Shown piece after piece: positions 1-10,885 of a DNA stretch of 64,000 nucleotides. The stretch comes from Progne subis subis (taxonomy: Eukaryota > Chordata > Aves > Passeriformes > Hirundinidae), in contig JAKJHU010000056.1 of the NCBI GenBank assembly GCA_022316685.1, positions 2,595,872 to 2,659,871 of the forward strand. Reading direction: 5' to 3'. The first letter of the stretch is position 1. The number at the start of each line of letters is the position of its first letter. Under the pieces are notes generated by a model. The model did no database searches and was not told the DNA's origin. It worked only from the letters and a program-made list of their open reading frames with translations. Both the position numbers and the translations under genes were made by a program.

Positions 1-2614
1 TAGCTAAACACTCGCTGGTTACAAACAGGGTTCCACACAACGGCACAGATCAACCAGACTGCGTTTTTTGTGCTTTTAACTCCTAGCACAAGGCATGGCT
101 CAGTCTAGGACTGGGATGCTAAGTATACTTCCACCATTTAAGCAGCAAATATTAATCTACTAGAGCATGTAAACAAATAATTAGTTTGAAGTGTGTGGAT
201 GAAGTGGGCTTGCACACAGTGGCTGGATGCTGGAGTCAGCCTGTACAGCTGTGTGTACGTGCACAGTCCCACGCTTCCACTGGGGACGGGCAGGGATGTC
301 GGTGGGTCCCTCAAACGCTGCTCTGCACGGAGGGCACTTGGACCACTGACCACTGGGAGCCATACAGCAGAATATCTGTGATGTCACAGCTCTGACCCCA
401 ACATCAGTGGGACAGTCACCTCCCCTGGCTGTGTGCACAGTGTCGAGAAACCCAGATGTGCGGGTGTCTGGGCTGTTGCTCCCAGGGGAATGTGGGTGGA
501 TGGTTGTTCTCTCTTCTCTTTTGTCCTCCAAATACTTGGAGCATCTGGGACTCCAGTTATTGTGTATTTTAAAGCCTTTGTTTCTTTATCCTTCATGCTG
601 CACTGTGACACTGAATGTGTTTCAAATGAATGAAAAGCCTCCTTTAAAGCTCATGGGAATTCAATGCTTGTCTTTCTCTGGGACCACTTTGGGGGTTTTT
701 TAACAGATTAATGTCCAGCAGGTCAAGAGAGCACTGCATATGACTGAATATTAACTTCTGATAGAGTGCATTTTGCTCAAGAGCCGATTACATTTTTCAT
801 AAGGCAAGAGCAATGCTAATCCTGGAAGGGCTCCTCAAATCTTTCATAAGCTGCATCTAATTAAAAGAAAATTAAATAAGCAAGAGTTGATGCACGAGAT
901 GTACATTTGTGCATCCCACTCGATGAATGAATCATTTCCCTGCCTTCTCTGACACAGAAATACCTTGCAACCTATTAAAGATCTTAAATATTTTTACAGC
1001 TCTAATGGACCACGTCACCACAAGCCACTGAAGGACATGGCCACTGAAGTCTAGAGCTGAGCTGGTGTAACTGTAAGTGCTTCTGTGATGATTTTCATGG
1101 AGGATACATCCAGACAACAGGCTGTCTACAAGAGGACATGATTGTCTGTATCACTGCTAAGGCAGACATCACCCAAACTGCTGTTAAATTCAAAAGGTGG
1201 AAATTTTTATTTTGCATTTCCATAACCCCTCTTAACACATATACAGCGTAAGTGCAGCCAGGGCAAATCTCAATTGATGCAACTCTACCGTGGGTGTCAC
1301 TTCCTCACAGGAACAGCTCATGTACTCACGTAGGCCCAGTTGTTACCAGTCACCCCAGCCCCGGTACTGGTACCAGGGAGCCAAGATCCAAGTGGAAGAT
1401 GAATAACGAGGTGGGTGAGTGTGAGTTGGTGGAATGGCAGGCGGATCCAGTGTCAGACTGGGATGCAGCACAGGACCAAGCAGCCCCTGGCACCGAGCAC
1501 AGTCCTGCTCCTCCCCATCGCTCGGGGAAGGGCAGGTTCCCATTGCAGACCAGCCCCGAAGGCACACACGCCTCACACTCCAGCGCTGGGGGCCTGTCAG
1601 CCTCACTCCTGTCCCTTCAGAGGGCTGGGGCTGGGGTTAGATCAGCAGCCTTCCCACTGGATTAACACAGAGCTTTGCAGCTCTGCCGGCACCATGCCTG
1701 CGCCTGTCAGGATCTATCAGACAGCCAAGGCTTAACAGCTAATAGAGTAACAGAGTGAAGAGAATAAAATTACCCCTTTCTGAAATAGCCAGAAACACCC
1801 TAGCTAATGCTGAACAAAGTTTATGATTTTACAGAAGGGAGGCTACTGCACTCTTGGGGGCTGCATGCCAGGGGATGTGCCCAGGCTGCAGTGGACGGTC
1901 CATAGCTGAAGGGCAGAGTGGTTCCCATCCCAACTGCTAGCCATGGAATGGGGTTCAGGAGCATCCCAAAACAACTAGGATGGACCAGGAACACTGAAGG
2001 GGCAGAAAGATGGGAAGAGGGTTGTGAAATAAATGGCAGTGCAGGGCTGTTTTCCTTTGCTGCTGATCCCTTAAGATGTCATTGTCATCTGGAGGGTTGA
2101 GGGAACAAAGAGAAGGTTGCTCAGGTTTTGTGCCATTAAGCTTAGGTTTTTTTCAATGTATATTTTAATGTGTACTGATCCAAAGTTAAAGTAACTCAGG
2201 ATGAATGGTTGCTTTCACCTTTTTATCAAGACCAGCATGTCACGCTCAGACAGACCCCACAAGTCGCTCAGCTCCTGCTCTGATCCTCACATGTGTCCTC
2301 ACATGGCCTCCAAAGGCTCTGCGCCTGCGCTCCCCACCCATGTGTGCATCAACGTGACCCCTCCAGGCATCAGGAGTCAGCTGGAGCCATCACATGGTGG
2401 CCCTGGTCGGGGCAGAGGGAACGTGGCAGACCACAACCACAACGGCAGGCGTGTTCCTAGATCTGCTTGTCACCACCAGTTCTGGCCCATCCTCCCATGT
2501 CCTCCTTAGAGACCACTGCAGAATAAGAAATTCACAGCATGTAAATCAAGCTTAGAAAGATTACATCTTCTCTCTTGAACTCGTGCTGGTTCTGGAAAAA
2601 ATAAGTGTTCAGAG
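1..2614. other. Intergenic DNA beyond the 3' end of CRYGN
   Basis: I see no exon, RNA gene or recognisable repeat here. The open frames present (the longest about 137 codons, near 1252-1665 on the plus strand) have no recognisable domain and look like chance frames in fairly GC-rich DNA. In human the neighbour on this side of CRYGN is WDR86, but no WD-repeat exon could be read. Confidence 0.5.
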
Positions 2615-2635
2615 CCAACAGCTGGTGTTTGACAA

Positions 2636-2641
2636 TTTATT
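2636..2641 (-). terminator. CRYGN: CRYGN poly(A) signal AATAAA
   Basis: A canonical AATAAA lies on the minus strand about 75 bases after the CRYGN stop codon. It predicts cleavage near 2615 and a very short 3' UTR, as is common for crystallin genes. Confidence 0.7.
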
Positions 2642-2714
2642 CCAGGGGTCAGTGAGTGGAGAGGAGGGTGATGCTCAGTCTCAGCGGGCCATGGCTGGCA
2701 GGGTGAAAGCTCAG

Positions 2715-2850
2715 CTAGAAGTAGTTGACGACTCTCCTGATGGACTGGACGCTGGCACTCCGCGCCTGCCACTCGTTGAAGCTGCTGAACTTGCCGCGCT
2801 CCACCACGTACATGCGGCCTCGGTAGTTGGGCTCCTCGTACAGCACCCAC
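2715..2850 (-). CDS. CRYGN: CRYGN coding exon 4 (Greek-key motif 4, C-terminus)
   Basis: This exon opens after an AG acceptor at 2852-2851. It supplies one base to the split alanine codon and then reads WVLYEEPNYRGRMYVVERG and onward, ending NYF followed by TAG at 2717-2715. The motif is full length and ends at the expected place for a beta-gamma crystallin. The human CRYGN C-terminus is known to diverge from this pattern, whereas the bird copy keeps the ancestral ending. Confidence 0.95.
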
Positions 2851-5800
2851 CTGGGCACAAAGGGAGGCTCCCCTGGGTGCCAGCCCTGTGCCCCTGCAAA
2901 GTGGCCACTCCTGGTGGCTGCATTCGGGCACCACTGCAAACCACCAGGGTCTGACTGCCAGTCCCACACAGAAATGCTCCTGGTGGAGTTCACTGTGGGC
3001 GCTTCCTCCTGCTCCCCCCAGCGTGGCCTGGAAAATACCCACAGCCAGACTGGACCTAGCCTTTGGAAGAGGTTTTGGGTTGCACCACAATAAAGCCTGG
3101 GCCCAAGGGCTCCCTGCTTCACATTACTGTAGGAATGGATCTCTCTGAGCTTCACCATGTGCAACAGAAACAATTTAATAGCATTTGACAGTGCTAAAAA
3201 AGGACACGAGTCCCCTCAGCCCCTGCATAAACCCCTTTCTTAGGAACTGTAAGGAGAAACATGCAATGCTTGATGGATGTTCTGCCTCTTTGAACTGATT
3301 CATTAACTATGATGGGAACCATATTTAGTAATTTCTCTCTTTCTTAGTAATTCTTAATGGCCTCTTTGATGCTTTCCAACAGAGACCAGGGCTTGGCTTG
3401 GTTATCTCTACATCCAGAGTTAAAGACAACTTTTCCTTGGAATGCAGTCAAATGGATATGACATTCAATAACCTCGGTGACTTTGGTATGCCTGACTTCT
3501 TCACCTGGCTTGGCTACATCCTTCTCCATCGCCCTGGCTCGTGACATGTCTTTCTCCATTTGAAGGTCAAGTCAGGAGCAATTCTGATGGTCAAGAAGGA
3601 CACTTTTGCTGCTTTTCTCTCCCTTTACTTCACATGATCTTACTGTGGCCACAAGTGTCACCCCTGTCGTCTATTTGAGTCTCCCGTGTTTCTTAACCAA
3701 ATTTTGCTATTGCCCTGACAGTTTTACAGTCAGGTTTCCACCCTATCATTGCTGAGCTGCTCATCGCTGCCTCTTTCCTCTCATCCCCATATTTTTTTAA
3801 GATTTTATGAGGATCTCTGCTGCTTTTCTCATCTATTTGCTCAGCACTGACAGCAAAGCAGAAATGCAGTCCTCCAAATCATTTGGTTTCTGTGGTCTGT
3901 CGTTGCAGGACTTCAGCTGGGACATTGGGGTTGGGACTTATTGTATGTGGGATTTCCAAGGAGAAACTTTTTCAACTGCTGGAGGGGTCAAAGACTGCTG
4001 GGCCTTAAGGGTCAGACAACAGCTGGTGAACTCAGATCAGTCAAACTCAAAGCAAAAAGCTGGGGGCTTAGGAAAAAAAGTTGTTTATAAAACAAGCCAC
4101 CCACGGACATCATTTGAAAAACCAAACAAGAAAAGTTTGGGGTATTTATTCAAGGCACCTTACAGGTTCCTTGACTTTTTTTTTTTTTTTTTTTTTGTGT
4201 TTCTGAGAGGACATGAGGTGGGACTGTGGTGGTCCCTTTGCCCAGATCCCTGTGCAGAAGCAGGACCAGCATGTGGATACCAGCATGGAATACTGTGTCT
4301 TGGTTTAGTGGAAGATCATCCTATAGTATCAGAGCCCTGTGTGTGGCATTGCTGACACGTTGGGTCAAACAACCAGCCTCATTCTCTGGCACTTGCTGCA
4401 GCCAGGTTATATCCAAACTGGAATTACAAAGTCCTCCTCGGCCTTTTCCTTTGATGCTCACTTTGCAGCATGAGGGGAGGGCTGCCCATTGCCCACCTGT
4501 GAGTGTAGTGTACCCCCACCACATATCCTGGTGTGCAGTGACAGAGAGTGACCTCAGCTTCACTAACAAGGATTTCAAAAATTTCCCTCCTCTTGCTTTT
4601 CAGCTCTTCTGCTCTAGGACATCTTTTAACAACAGGTGGAGTCAGGGGAACAGAGCAGGGAGAAGAGCAGCCCCTCACAGTCACTGTCTTTCCCAAGATT
4701 TATTTCCAGACGCATGCTTGATGTGTCTGCACCATTACATGGAGGGAAGGGCTTTGGTGTAGATGGAAACAGACTGAGTGACCTGGTGTGGTGATAAGAA
4801 CCTCCACTGGCTTGTCCTTCTGCTTGGGGGAAGGCTGAAAAAACCCAAACCCCAAAGGAGTAAAAGGAATAGCAGAAAAATGGGAGTGAAGTGTGTTGGC
4901 AGTGCAAGGTGATGAGTGAAGGACTGTATGGCTTACTTAGCTGTTCCTTTATTGCCTAAAATTTACGTTCTCTGAGACCATCAGCAAGAGGGGAAATCAA
5001 GTCAGTGAGGAGCCCAGGAAAAAAAAAAAAAAAAAAAAAAAGAGAAGAGTCCTGTCCTCAAGCCCAGCATGGGAGAGCTGATCCAGGCACATAGCACACA
5101 GCCCTCAAACATCTCAGGGCTGTGTTTCATTAGCACATAATCCCAGAGGACATGGGAATAAAATGCTCATGGAACCAACTCAAACTCCATAAACCAAAAC
5201 TGGCTGCTCAAACTGAGAAATGAGGAGGGGAATGCTGTAGCATCAGCCTGAATCAAGCAGGAGGCTTTCAGTGGAGCTCAAAGTCCCTGATTCTCCATGT
5301 ATGACTTGAGCAGTGCCATGGGCAGATACTGCCCTGCTGAGAAATACGTGATGTTCATTGGGCAGCAGCATTTGGGTACCTGCTGTGCTTTGTATTTCAC
5401 AACTTGACTGCAGAACAGCTACCAAACACCCATGAATGTTTCAGCAGAATAAATGGTTGGTCTGGTTCCTTCAAGTTACTCCACTGTAGTGTAGAAAACC
5501 TCTTTTTGGGGTATCTTCTCTTGGACCGAAAAACAAATTCAGCTTTTTAAAACTGTTATTCCTAGGCCATCCTCTGTGGAGTGGCTGAGGCACAAAGGAG
5601 GACAAGAACCACACATCTTCATCTAAAATCAGATGATGCCATATGTGATACTGGAGCTGGCTCTGCCCGTGGGACGGGCGACGCCGCTCACCACAAACCT
5701 GCAACAGCTTCCGAGGAGGCGGCGACACCTCAAATCTGCTCCGAAATAGCAACTCAATACCAGCATGGCTTCAACAGCTTTGCCATCACCCCTTCTGGCC

Positions 5801-8800
5801 GTGTGGGGCAGCAACTGCCCACCCCAGAGGGGCAGCAGGGAAGGTGCTGGACCCCCTCAGGCTCACCACGCACCGTGCCAAAGGCCGACGTCTGTCTCCA
5901 TTCCCGTGTTTCCAGATGATCCATCATCACTTCCCGCGGGCACAGCCACCTCCACAAAGCGCAGGCAGCGACTTTTTATCAGCACATGACACCATCCATG
6001 GATTTTGAAATGGAAACAAATATTTCTGTATCCAACAGATGTCTCATTGTGGGAATTGAGGGTGAAAAATCACAGAGTGAGACTGTGGCTGAAACTCTCT
6101 CTGTCACTACTGACCCCATCTCCTCATCCTTCAAGAATGAGTCCTGGGACAGCTTTTCCAGGTTATATCCAGCACCACCTACACCTGCAGCACCTCTGGA
6201 GGCACCTGGGTTTAGATGGTCCATCCAAAGGAGAAAAGTGGGGCTGTAGGGTCCCTTTCTCTGCCTCTCATCCTTTCCTCCTTCCTCCTGCAGCCCAGGA
6301 CAGCGGGTCCCTCTGCATTGTCCTGCCTTTTAATTGCCTTTGCAGACCTTTCCAAGCGTGTCCAACACTGATCTTCCCAGGATCTGAATGTAATGCTACA
6401 AACCTCAGTGAGTTTCCTCACCTCTATGAGCTCCTCTCTGTGCTTTTCTTCTTTTTCCCAATTTTTTCTCATTATTCATAGACCTTAAGAAGTCCTGCAA
6501 TGCTAACACGAACAATCCAGACTCCCATGTGAGGGAGAGCAAGCTTTGTGCCCTTTATATATTTTGCAGGGGAAGGGGGGAAATCAATCTGAGAAATTCA
6601 AGTGCTTGAAAGTTTCTGGGCAGCTTCCCAATTTCTCAAGCTCCAGGCTCTGCTGCAGGGACCCAAGCAGTAAATTGGCCCTGAAGCTCTTGCCAGAGTA
6701 CTCACAGGCTCCCTCTTGGCTTTGTAGTGTTTGGTACTCAAATGCTCTGCACTAACAGGGTCCCTGATGGGCTCCAGCCATTCCTTCCCATCAGGAATGG
6801 GCAGCTCTGCTCCTTAATGAACTGCAATTTCCTAATCATTCCTGGATGTTTGGAAGAAGAGAGGCCTTGGCTGGATCAGAAAGGGTCCTGCAGGACACTC
6901 GCTGCTGTCAGGATGTCTTGAGCTCTGATGGCAACAACTTTTCCCTATTCTTAGAAAAAAAATGGACACAAAGGGTCCAGCATCTCACACCAGGTGTCTG
7001 TGAGCTGCAAAATATCCAGTCCAGGACAGGTGAAGAACAAGGAATCTGTGCTCCCTCCTCTGCAGGGGCTTCCCTCTGCCCCAGTGCTCCCTCCAGCCAC
7101 CCTCTGCCTGCTCTGGGAAGCTGTTACGGCATTCCCCAGCTCCCAGCATGACTGCAGTGAAAACACAACTGTCAGACAGAGGAAAGGGGAGACAGACCTG
7201 TCTGATAACCTGTCTGACAATAAAACAAAACAAAAAACAAAAACAAAACAAAAAAAAGGACCAACACCACTGAGAAAATACAAACATCAAGGAAAAGGCA
7301 AAACTGATATCCTGCTCGGGCCTTCAGGAACATCTGCAGGGGCAGGAGGGTGGGGCTGAGCCTCAGTCTGGGCATCACCAGCCCTGTCAGCCCTGGCTTT
7401 CAGAGGCACCATTTAATGTAAAGGGGACGTGCTGCTGCCTCAATTTTGCCATCATAGGAAAAGGTGTGGTGAAGCCTCTCACAAAGCAAAAGCCCTGACC
7501 TGCATCATCTGGAGCCAACCACCCTGAGAGCTTCAGCATGGATTAGAAAGAGGTGTGGAAGGCAGGCAGGAAGGCAGGAGATGGTTTTAGGCTTCTTGTA
7601 GAGTTCTTGTAGCTCTTGCTTAGCTGCCACCCTCCAAAATCACACCCCTTTGAAGCAGCTCTCAGTGGGGAGGCACCAAAATTCACCTTTAACAACAGGC
7701 TTAACAAACACTTCTAGGCTTTCTCCAAGAGCCCCCAGCACTGACAGGCTTTTCCATGAGGGAGGAGTGTCTGCAGCCCCCTGTCCCCTGCAGTGCCCTG
7801 GGGAAGGAGCACGGCGGCGGCTGATGCCAGGACACGTGGATTTACTTACGCGCCGTCGCCGTACACTTTGAGGGCGTTGATGCAGGTCTTGTCCCAGCCT
7901 TGTCCCTGCAGGAAGGAGCAATCTTCTGTCAGCTCCAGGCTGGGACCCCTAAAATGGCTCCCCTCGAAGATTTCGATCCTGTAATGCTCGCCGTGCTGGG
8001 GACAAAGGGATTGGAGTCAGCAGCAACACCAAAAAAGCGCCACGAATTCTTTCTCTGGCTTTTATGAGACAAAGGGAGACAGAAGGGTGCTTTGGGAGGG
8101 GAATGTGAAGAGCAATCCAAGCCCACTGGTGCCAGCATGAGCAGAGCACGCACAAACTCATGCTGCCTCCCAGCACACCAACCATGAAAGCAGCCAAAAA
8201 TCCCTTATCCCCGTGCCTGGCCACACTTTCCTGAGCTGCTGTCCACATGCAAACACACCACGGGGTGCCAGTGCTCAGGCACACGCAGCCCCTCGTCCAT
8301 CTGCAGATTCCCACCAGCTCACAAACCCTCCATCCCAAATGCAGCATCAGGTGCAGCCCCGATGCTCTACACACCCGAACAGGAGAAAGGATCATATCCC
8401 AGGTGTACAAAGATCTTGCACTACTCCTCTAAGCTAATTTGTATTGCCTCCAGTTTCATGCACAGCTGCTGTTGTTGGTGAGAGACGTTGTGCTTCTCTT
8501 TTAGGAAAATAAAAACAAGGGGGAGGAAAGGAAACTTTCCCAGCATCATCGTCGCTGCGTGAGCCCTTGATGGTCACACAACGCAAATTACTCTGGGGAG
8601 ATCTCTGCAGCCTGCAGCAGAGCTATGTGGGACAGAGCAAGCTCAAAGGATATTTTTAAGCCAAATTCAAAGAATACCTAAAGGCATTTTTCAAATAAAC
8701 AACCTCAGTGCACAAGAAGGCCGGGCTGCGATGCCAAACCCCACAGCAGCCGAGCGGATACCGTGCCTGAGCAAACATTCCTCCGGGAATCTGCGCTGCA

Positions 8801-10456
8801 CAAATGCCTCAAAGCCCTTGCTGGCATCTCACAGGGAAAATCTTGGGCCAGGAAAGGAGGAGCACATCCTTGTGCTGGCCAGAGTCCAGGGCCTGGACTC
8901 CAATATGGATCCAATATGGATCATGGAGGCGCTTTGGCAATGAGGTTACAGACCTGTAAGAGACCCACTGCCGTGCCAAAAGCAGTTTCAGGGCCAGTGA
9001 GAAATCCCAGCAGCTCCAGTTGGGCTCATCATTGCCCCAGAGGCCCTCAGTGACAGGAGAATCAATGGAAAGACCCAACCCATATTCATTTCTCTTTGTC
9101 ACTTTTTAATCTTCCCATTTAAACCTTTCTCTACATAGTGCTTTTAAAAGCTTGATAAGGGGAAGGAAAAATAATGGGTTTAGTTTAGGATTACCAAGGT
9201 CAGAGCGCGGTTTGCTACAGCAGAGAATTCAACTAAAATCTGCTAGGAGCAGCCCTATGGTCTGGTTGGAAAGCCCTCAGGCTGCCCTCTCCCCCTTGGG
9301 GAGATGGAGCTGCTGCAGCTCAAACTTGCCTTGGGCAGCAAATCTCCTTCTGAATTCCCCCACGAATATCTCATAGCAGCTTACATTAAAAGGAAAGGCA
9401 CGTGGTACCAGCAGGACCCTGCCATCTCATCTGGAAAACCACAGCAATATCTCATCCTGCTAAAGGAACTGTGTTTCACTGCGAGAGGAAGAAGATGGAT
9501 CTTCCTCCTGTCTGGGGTCACAGGAAACTCTCTCAGCTCTGTGGCCTGCACAGACCACTCTGAACGGGGACAAACCCACCCAGGAAACTCTTCCCTGCTC
9601 AATGGGACACCCTATTTCTAAAGAACACAATTTTTTTACGGCGCTTACTCACGGGCTCCTGTGACCAGGACAAACTAAACCCAGCGGTGCTTCCGGCTGG
9701 GAGAGCCAATGCCAGCAGCATCCCACTCACCATCCCGATGGGCCGGCAGGAGCCCAGGTGGTCGCTGCGTCCATTCCAGCGGTAGAAGTCGGGATACTCG
9801 CCGTGCTCCAGGATGTACTGCTGCCCTCGGAAGTCGGGGTGGTCGAAGCAGACCCAAGCTCCACTCTGGACACAGATGGAGTTGACCCGGTTGAGGAAAC
9901 CTTGGTCCTGGAAGCTGTTGCAGCTGCCGCAGACGTCCAGCTTCCTGCCCGTGAAGCATTTGCCTTCATAGAAAGTGATCTGGGGGAGGGAGGAGAAAGG
10001 ACCCGCGGTGAGGAGCAGGGACGCGGCCGGACTCCCATTCCGAGCAGATGGGAATCTCCTGCAGATGCATCATTTCGGGGTGGTTTGGGTTATTTTAGCT
10101 GCTTTCCAACAAAGGGAGCACGGCATCACTGGCGTTTTTTCCCAAGAAGCGCATTTGTTTTTCTGGGAACGCAGCGCGTCCTGCGTTTGACACTTCTCGC
10201 CGCCTCGTGCTCACTCACACATATTTCCAGCAGGAATGTTTAAACAGGAAATTCGGCTCCCGAAACGCAGCTCCTTCTGCCGCACCCTCCCCATCCCTGC
10301 TACCAGATTTGCTCCTGGGATCACCACTCACTCCACGTCTGCTGGCTCTATTATCCTCATCAACTCCTTCCACCCGGAGGACGCTCGGGCTCTCCAGCCC
10401 CAGGCTGAAAGGGAAGCGGTTGGGTCGTTACTTACTTTTCCTGAGTATTGAGACAT
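2715..10456 (-). CDS. CRYGN: Gamma-N crystallin, complete gene (4 coding exons, 183 aa)
   Basis: This is a structural protein of the eye lens with the two-domain beta-gamma crystallin fold (four Greek-key motifs). The exons are 10436-10456, 9731-9979, 7850-7995 and 2715-2850. They sum to 552 bases, an open frame of 183 codons plus stop, the usual length for the family, and all junctions are GT/AG with matching phases. Residues 1-7 are a short N-terminal arm. Motifs 1 and 2 (about residues 8-90) sit together in exon 2, motif 3 is exon 3, and motif 4 is exon 4. This mixed layout, gamma-like for the N-terminal domain and beta-like for the C-terminal domain, is the known hallmark of gamma-N crystallin. 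The key motif residues are visible: the YEG/FEG starts, FxxRVNSIxVxSGAW, and the final QSIRRVVNYF. RHEB lies upstream on the same strand. I am confident of the identity; only the UTR ends are estimated. Confidence 0.95.
3344..3559 (-). other. Unassigned 71-codon open frame in CRYGN intron 3
   Basis: This minus-strand frame has an unusually protein-like composition (charged residues, few low-complexity runs), unlike most chance frames nearby. Its C-terminal third, from VVFNSGC to AIKNY, recalls only faintly the start of a retroviral capsid domain. The frames on both sides contain stops. It could be a worn fragment of an endogenous element or pure chance. I do not assign a function. Confidence 0.2.
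4176..4196. repeat. Poly(T) run, 21 bases
   Basis: An uninterrupted T homopolymer inside CRYGN intron 3. Confidence 0.95.
5019..5041. repeat. Poly(A) run, 23 bases
   Basis: An uninterrupted A homopolymer inside CRYGN intron 3. No mobile element could be recognised immediately before it. Confidence 0.95.
7222..7257. repeat. (CAAAA)n-like simple repeat
   Basis: An A-rich tract broken by single C residues at 4-6 base spacing, in CRYGN intron 3. Confidence 0.85.
7850..7995 (-). CDS. CRYGN: CRYGN coding exon 3 (Greek-key motif 3)
   Basis: This 146-base exon follows an acceptor AG at 7997-7996 and ends before donor GTAAGT. It encodes HGEHYRIEIFEGSHFRG through KVYGDG plus two bases of the split alanine codon. 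The HGEHY link and the FEG motif start are typical of the C-terminal domain of gamma-N crystallin. The phase-2 end fits the single leading base of exon 4. Confidence 0.95.
7996..9730 (-). other. CRYGN: CRYGN intron 2
   Basis: This intron of about 1.7 kb separates the two crystallin domains. I see no repeat or gene in it except a 13-base tandem echo (CCAATATGGATCC-like) near 8900-8925. Confidence 0.9.
9731..9979 (-). CDS. CRYGN: CRYGN coding exon 2 (Greek-key motifs 1 and 2)
   Basis: This 249-base (83-codon) exon is bounded by acceptor CAG and donor GTGAGT, both in phase 0. It encodes ITFYEGKCFTGRKLDV through CRPIGM. Motif 1 runs over about residues 1-40 of the exon and motif 2 over about 41-83, starting at SGAWVCFDHPDFRG. 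Both motifs in one exon is the gamma-crystallin arrangement. Confidence 0.96.
9980..10435 (-). other. CRYGN: CRYGN intron 1
   Basis: A short 456-base intron between the seven-codon first exon and the N-terminal domain exon. It is moderately GC-rich near its acceptor, and no other feature was seen. Confidence 0.9.
10436..10456 (-). CDS. CRYGN: CRYGN coding exon 1 (start codon)
   Basis: Seven codons, MSQYSGK, lead straight into donor GTAAGTAA. A tiny first coding exon with this MxQxSGK pattern is typical of gamma-N crystallin. The ATG is the first in the predicted transcript downstream of the TATA box. Confidence 0.93.
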
Positions 10457-10532
10457 TTTCTGCTGGCTGTTATCCAAGACCAAGAGCGGGAGCCAGACCA
10501 AAACGGCGATGGACAGATCATTGGACACCTCA

Positions 10533-10540
10533 CTATATAG
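10533..10540 (-). promoter_or_regulatory. CRYGN: CRYGN TATA box
   Basis: CTATATAG reads as a TATA box on the minus strand about 77 bases upstream of the ATG. This predicts a start site near 10508 and a 5' UTR of about 50 bases. TATA-driven promoters close to the first exon are standard for crystallin genes. Confidence 0.75.
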
Positions 10541-10658
10541 GGCCCGTCGGGGGCGGGCTGGGCTGCGGCTGGTGTCGTGAGGGCTTTTTAACAAAGCCGC
10601 GGGAACCGGGGGCTTTGCGCTTTCCTGCTTCGTAGGCAGAACCGCCGGTAACGGGGCC

Positions 10659-10667
10659 TGCTGAGTC
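10659..10667 (+). promoter_or_regulatory. Possible Maf half-site (TGCTGAGTC)
   Basis: TGCTGAGTC matches half of the Maf recognition element that drives many lens crystallin promoters. It lies about 150 bases upstream of the predicted CRYGN start site. This is inference from the motif and its position only; such half-sites also occur by chance. Confidence 0.4.
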
Positions 10668-10766
10668 CGGGCTTTTGATTTTGGGCAGATGATCTGACAA
10701 AAGATTTGCTTGGCAGGGCTTTGGTTGATTAGCAGTGCACATTTACTGCTCCTTTTTGGAGGACTT

Positions 10767-10885
10767 CTTTTTTTTTTTTTTTTTACTTTTTTGACCTTTT
10801 TTTCATCTTTATTTCTGTTCCTTGTTTGCATCCCCCTTCTGTTTTCCCCTATTTTTCTTCTTTTTTTTCCGTCCTTTTGCTTTTT
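10767..10885. repeat. T-rich low-complexity tract
   Basis: Poly(T) followed by T-rich sequence with scattered C and G, just upstream of the CRYGN promoter. It is simple sequence rather than a transposon. Confidence 0.85.

Larger units (their letters stand above)
2851..7849 (-). other. CRYGN: CRYGN intron 3
   Basis: This intron of about 5.0 kb runs from the donor GTAAGT at 7849 to the acceptor at 2851. It holds a poly(T) run (4176-4196), a poly(A) run (5019-5041), an A-rich CAAAA stretch (7222-7257) and a small CpG-rich patch around 5660-5730. A 71-codon minus-strand frame at 3344-3559 is unassigned. I could recognise no further gene. Confidence 0.85.

Noticed and set aside
2715..3173. Reading CRYGN exon 4 as a longer frame starting at 3173
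   Set aside because: The upstream part has no crystallin similarity. The AG acceptor at 2852-2851 and the matching phase from exon 3 fix the true exon start at 2850.
3807..4355. A 182-codon plus-strand frame in CRYGN intron 3
   Set aside because: It runs through a poly(T) tract giving a phenylalanine run and shows no family features. It is best taken as chance.
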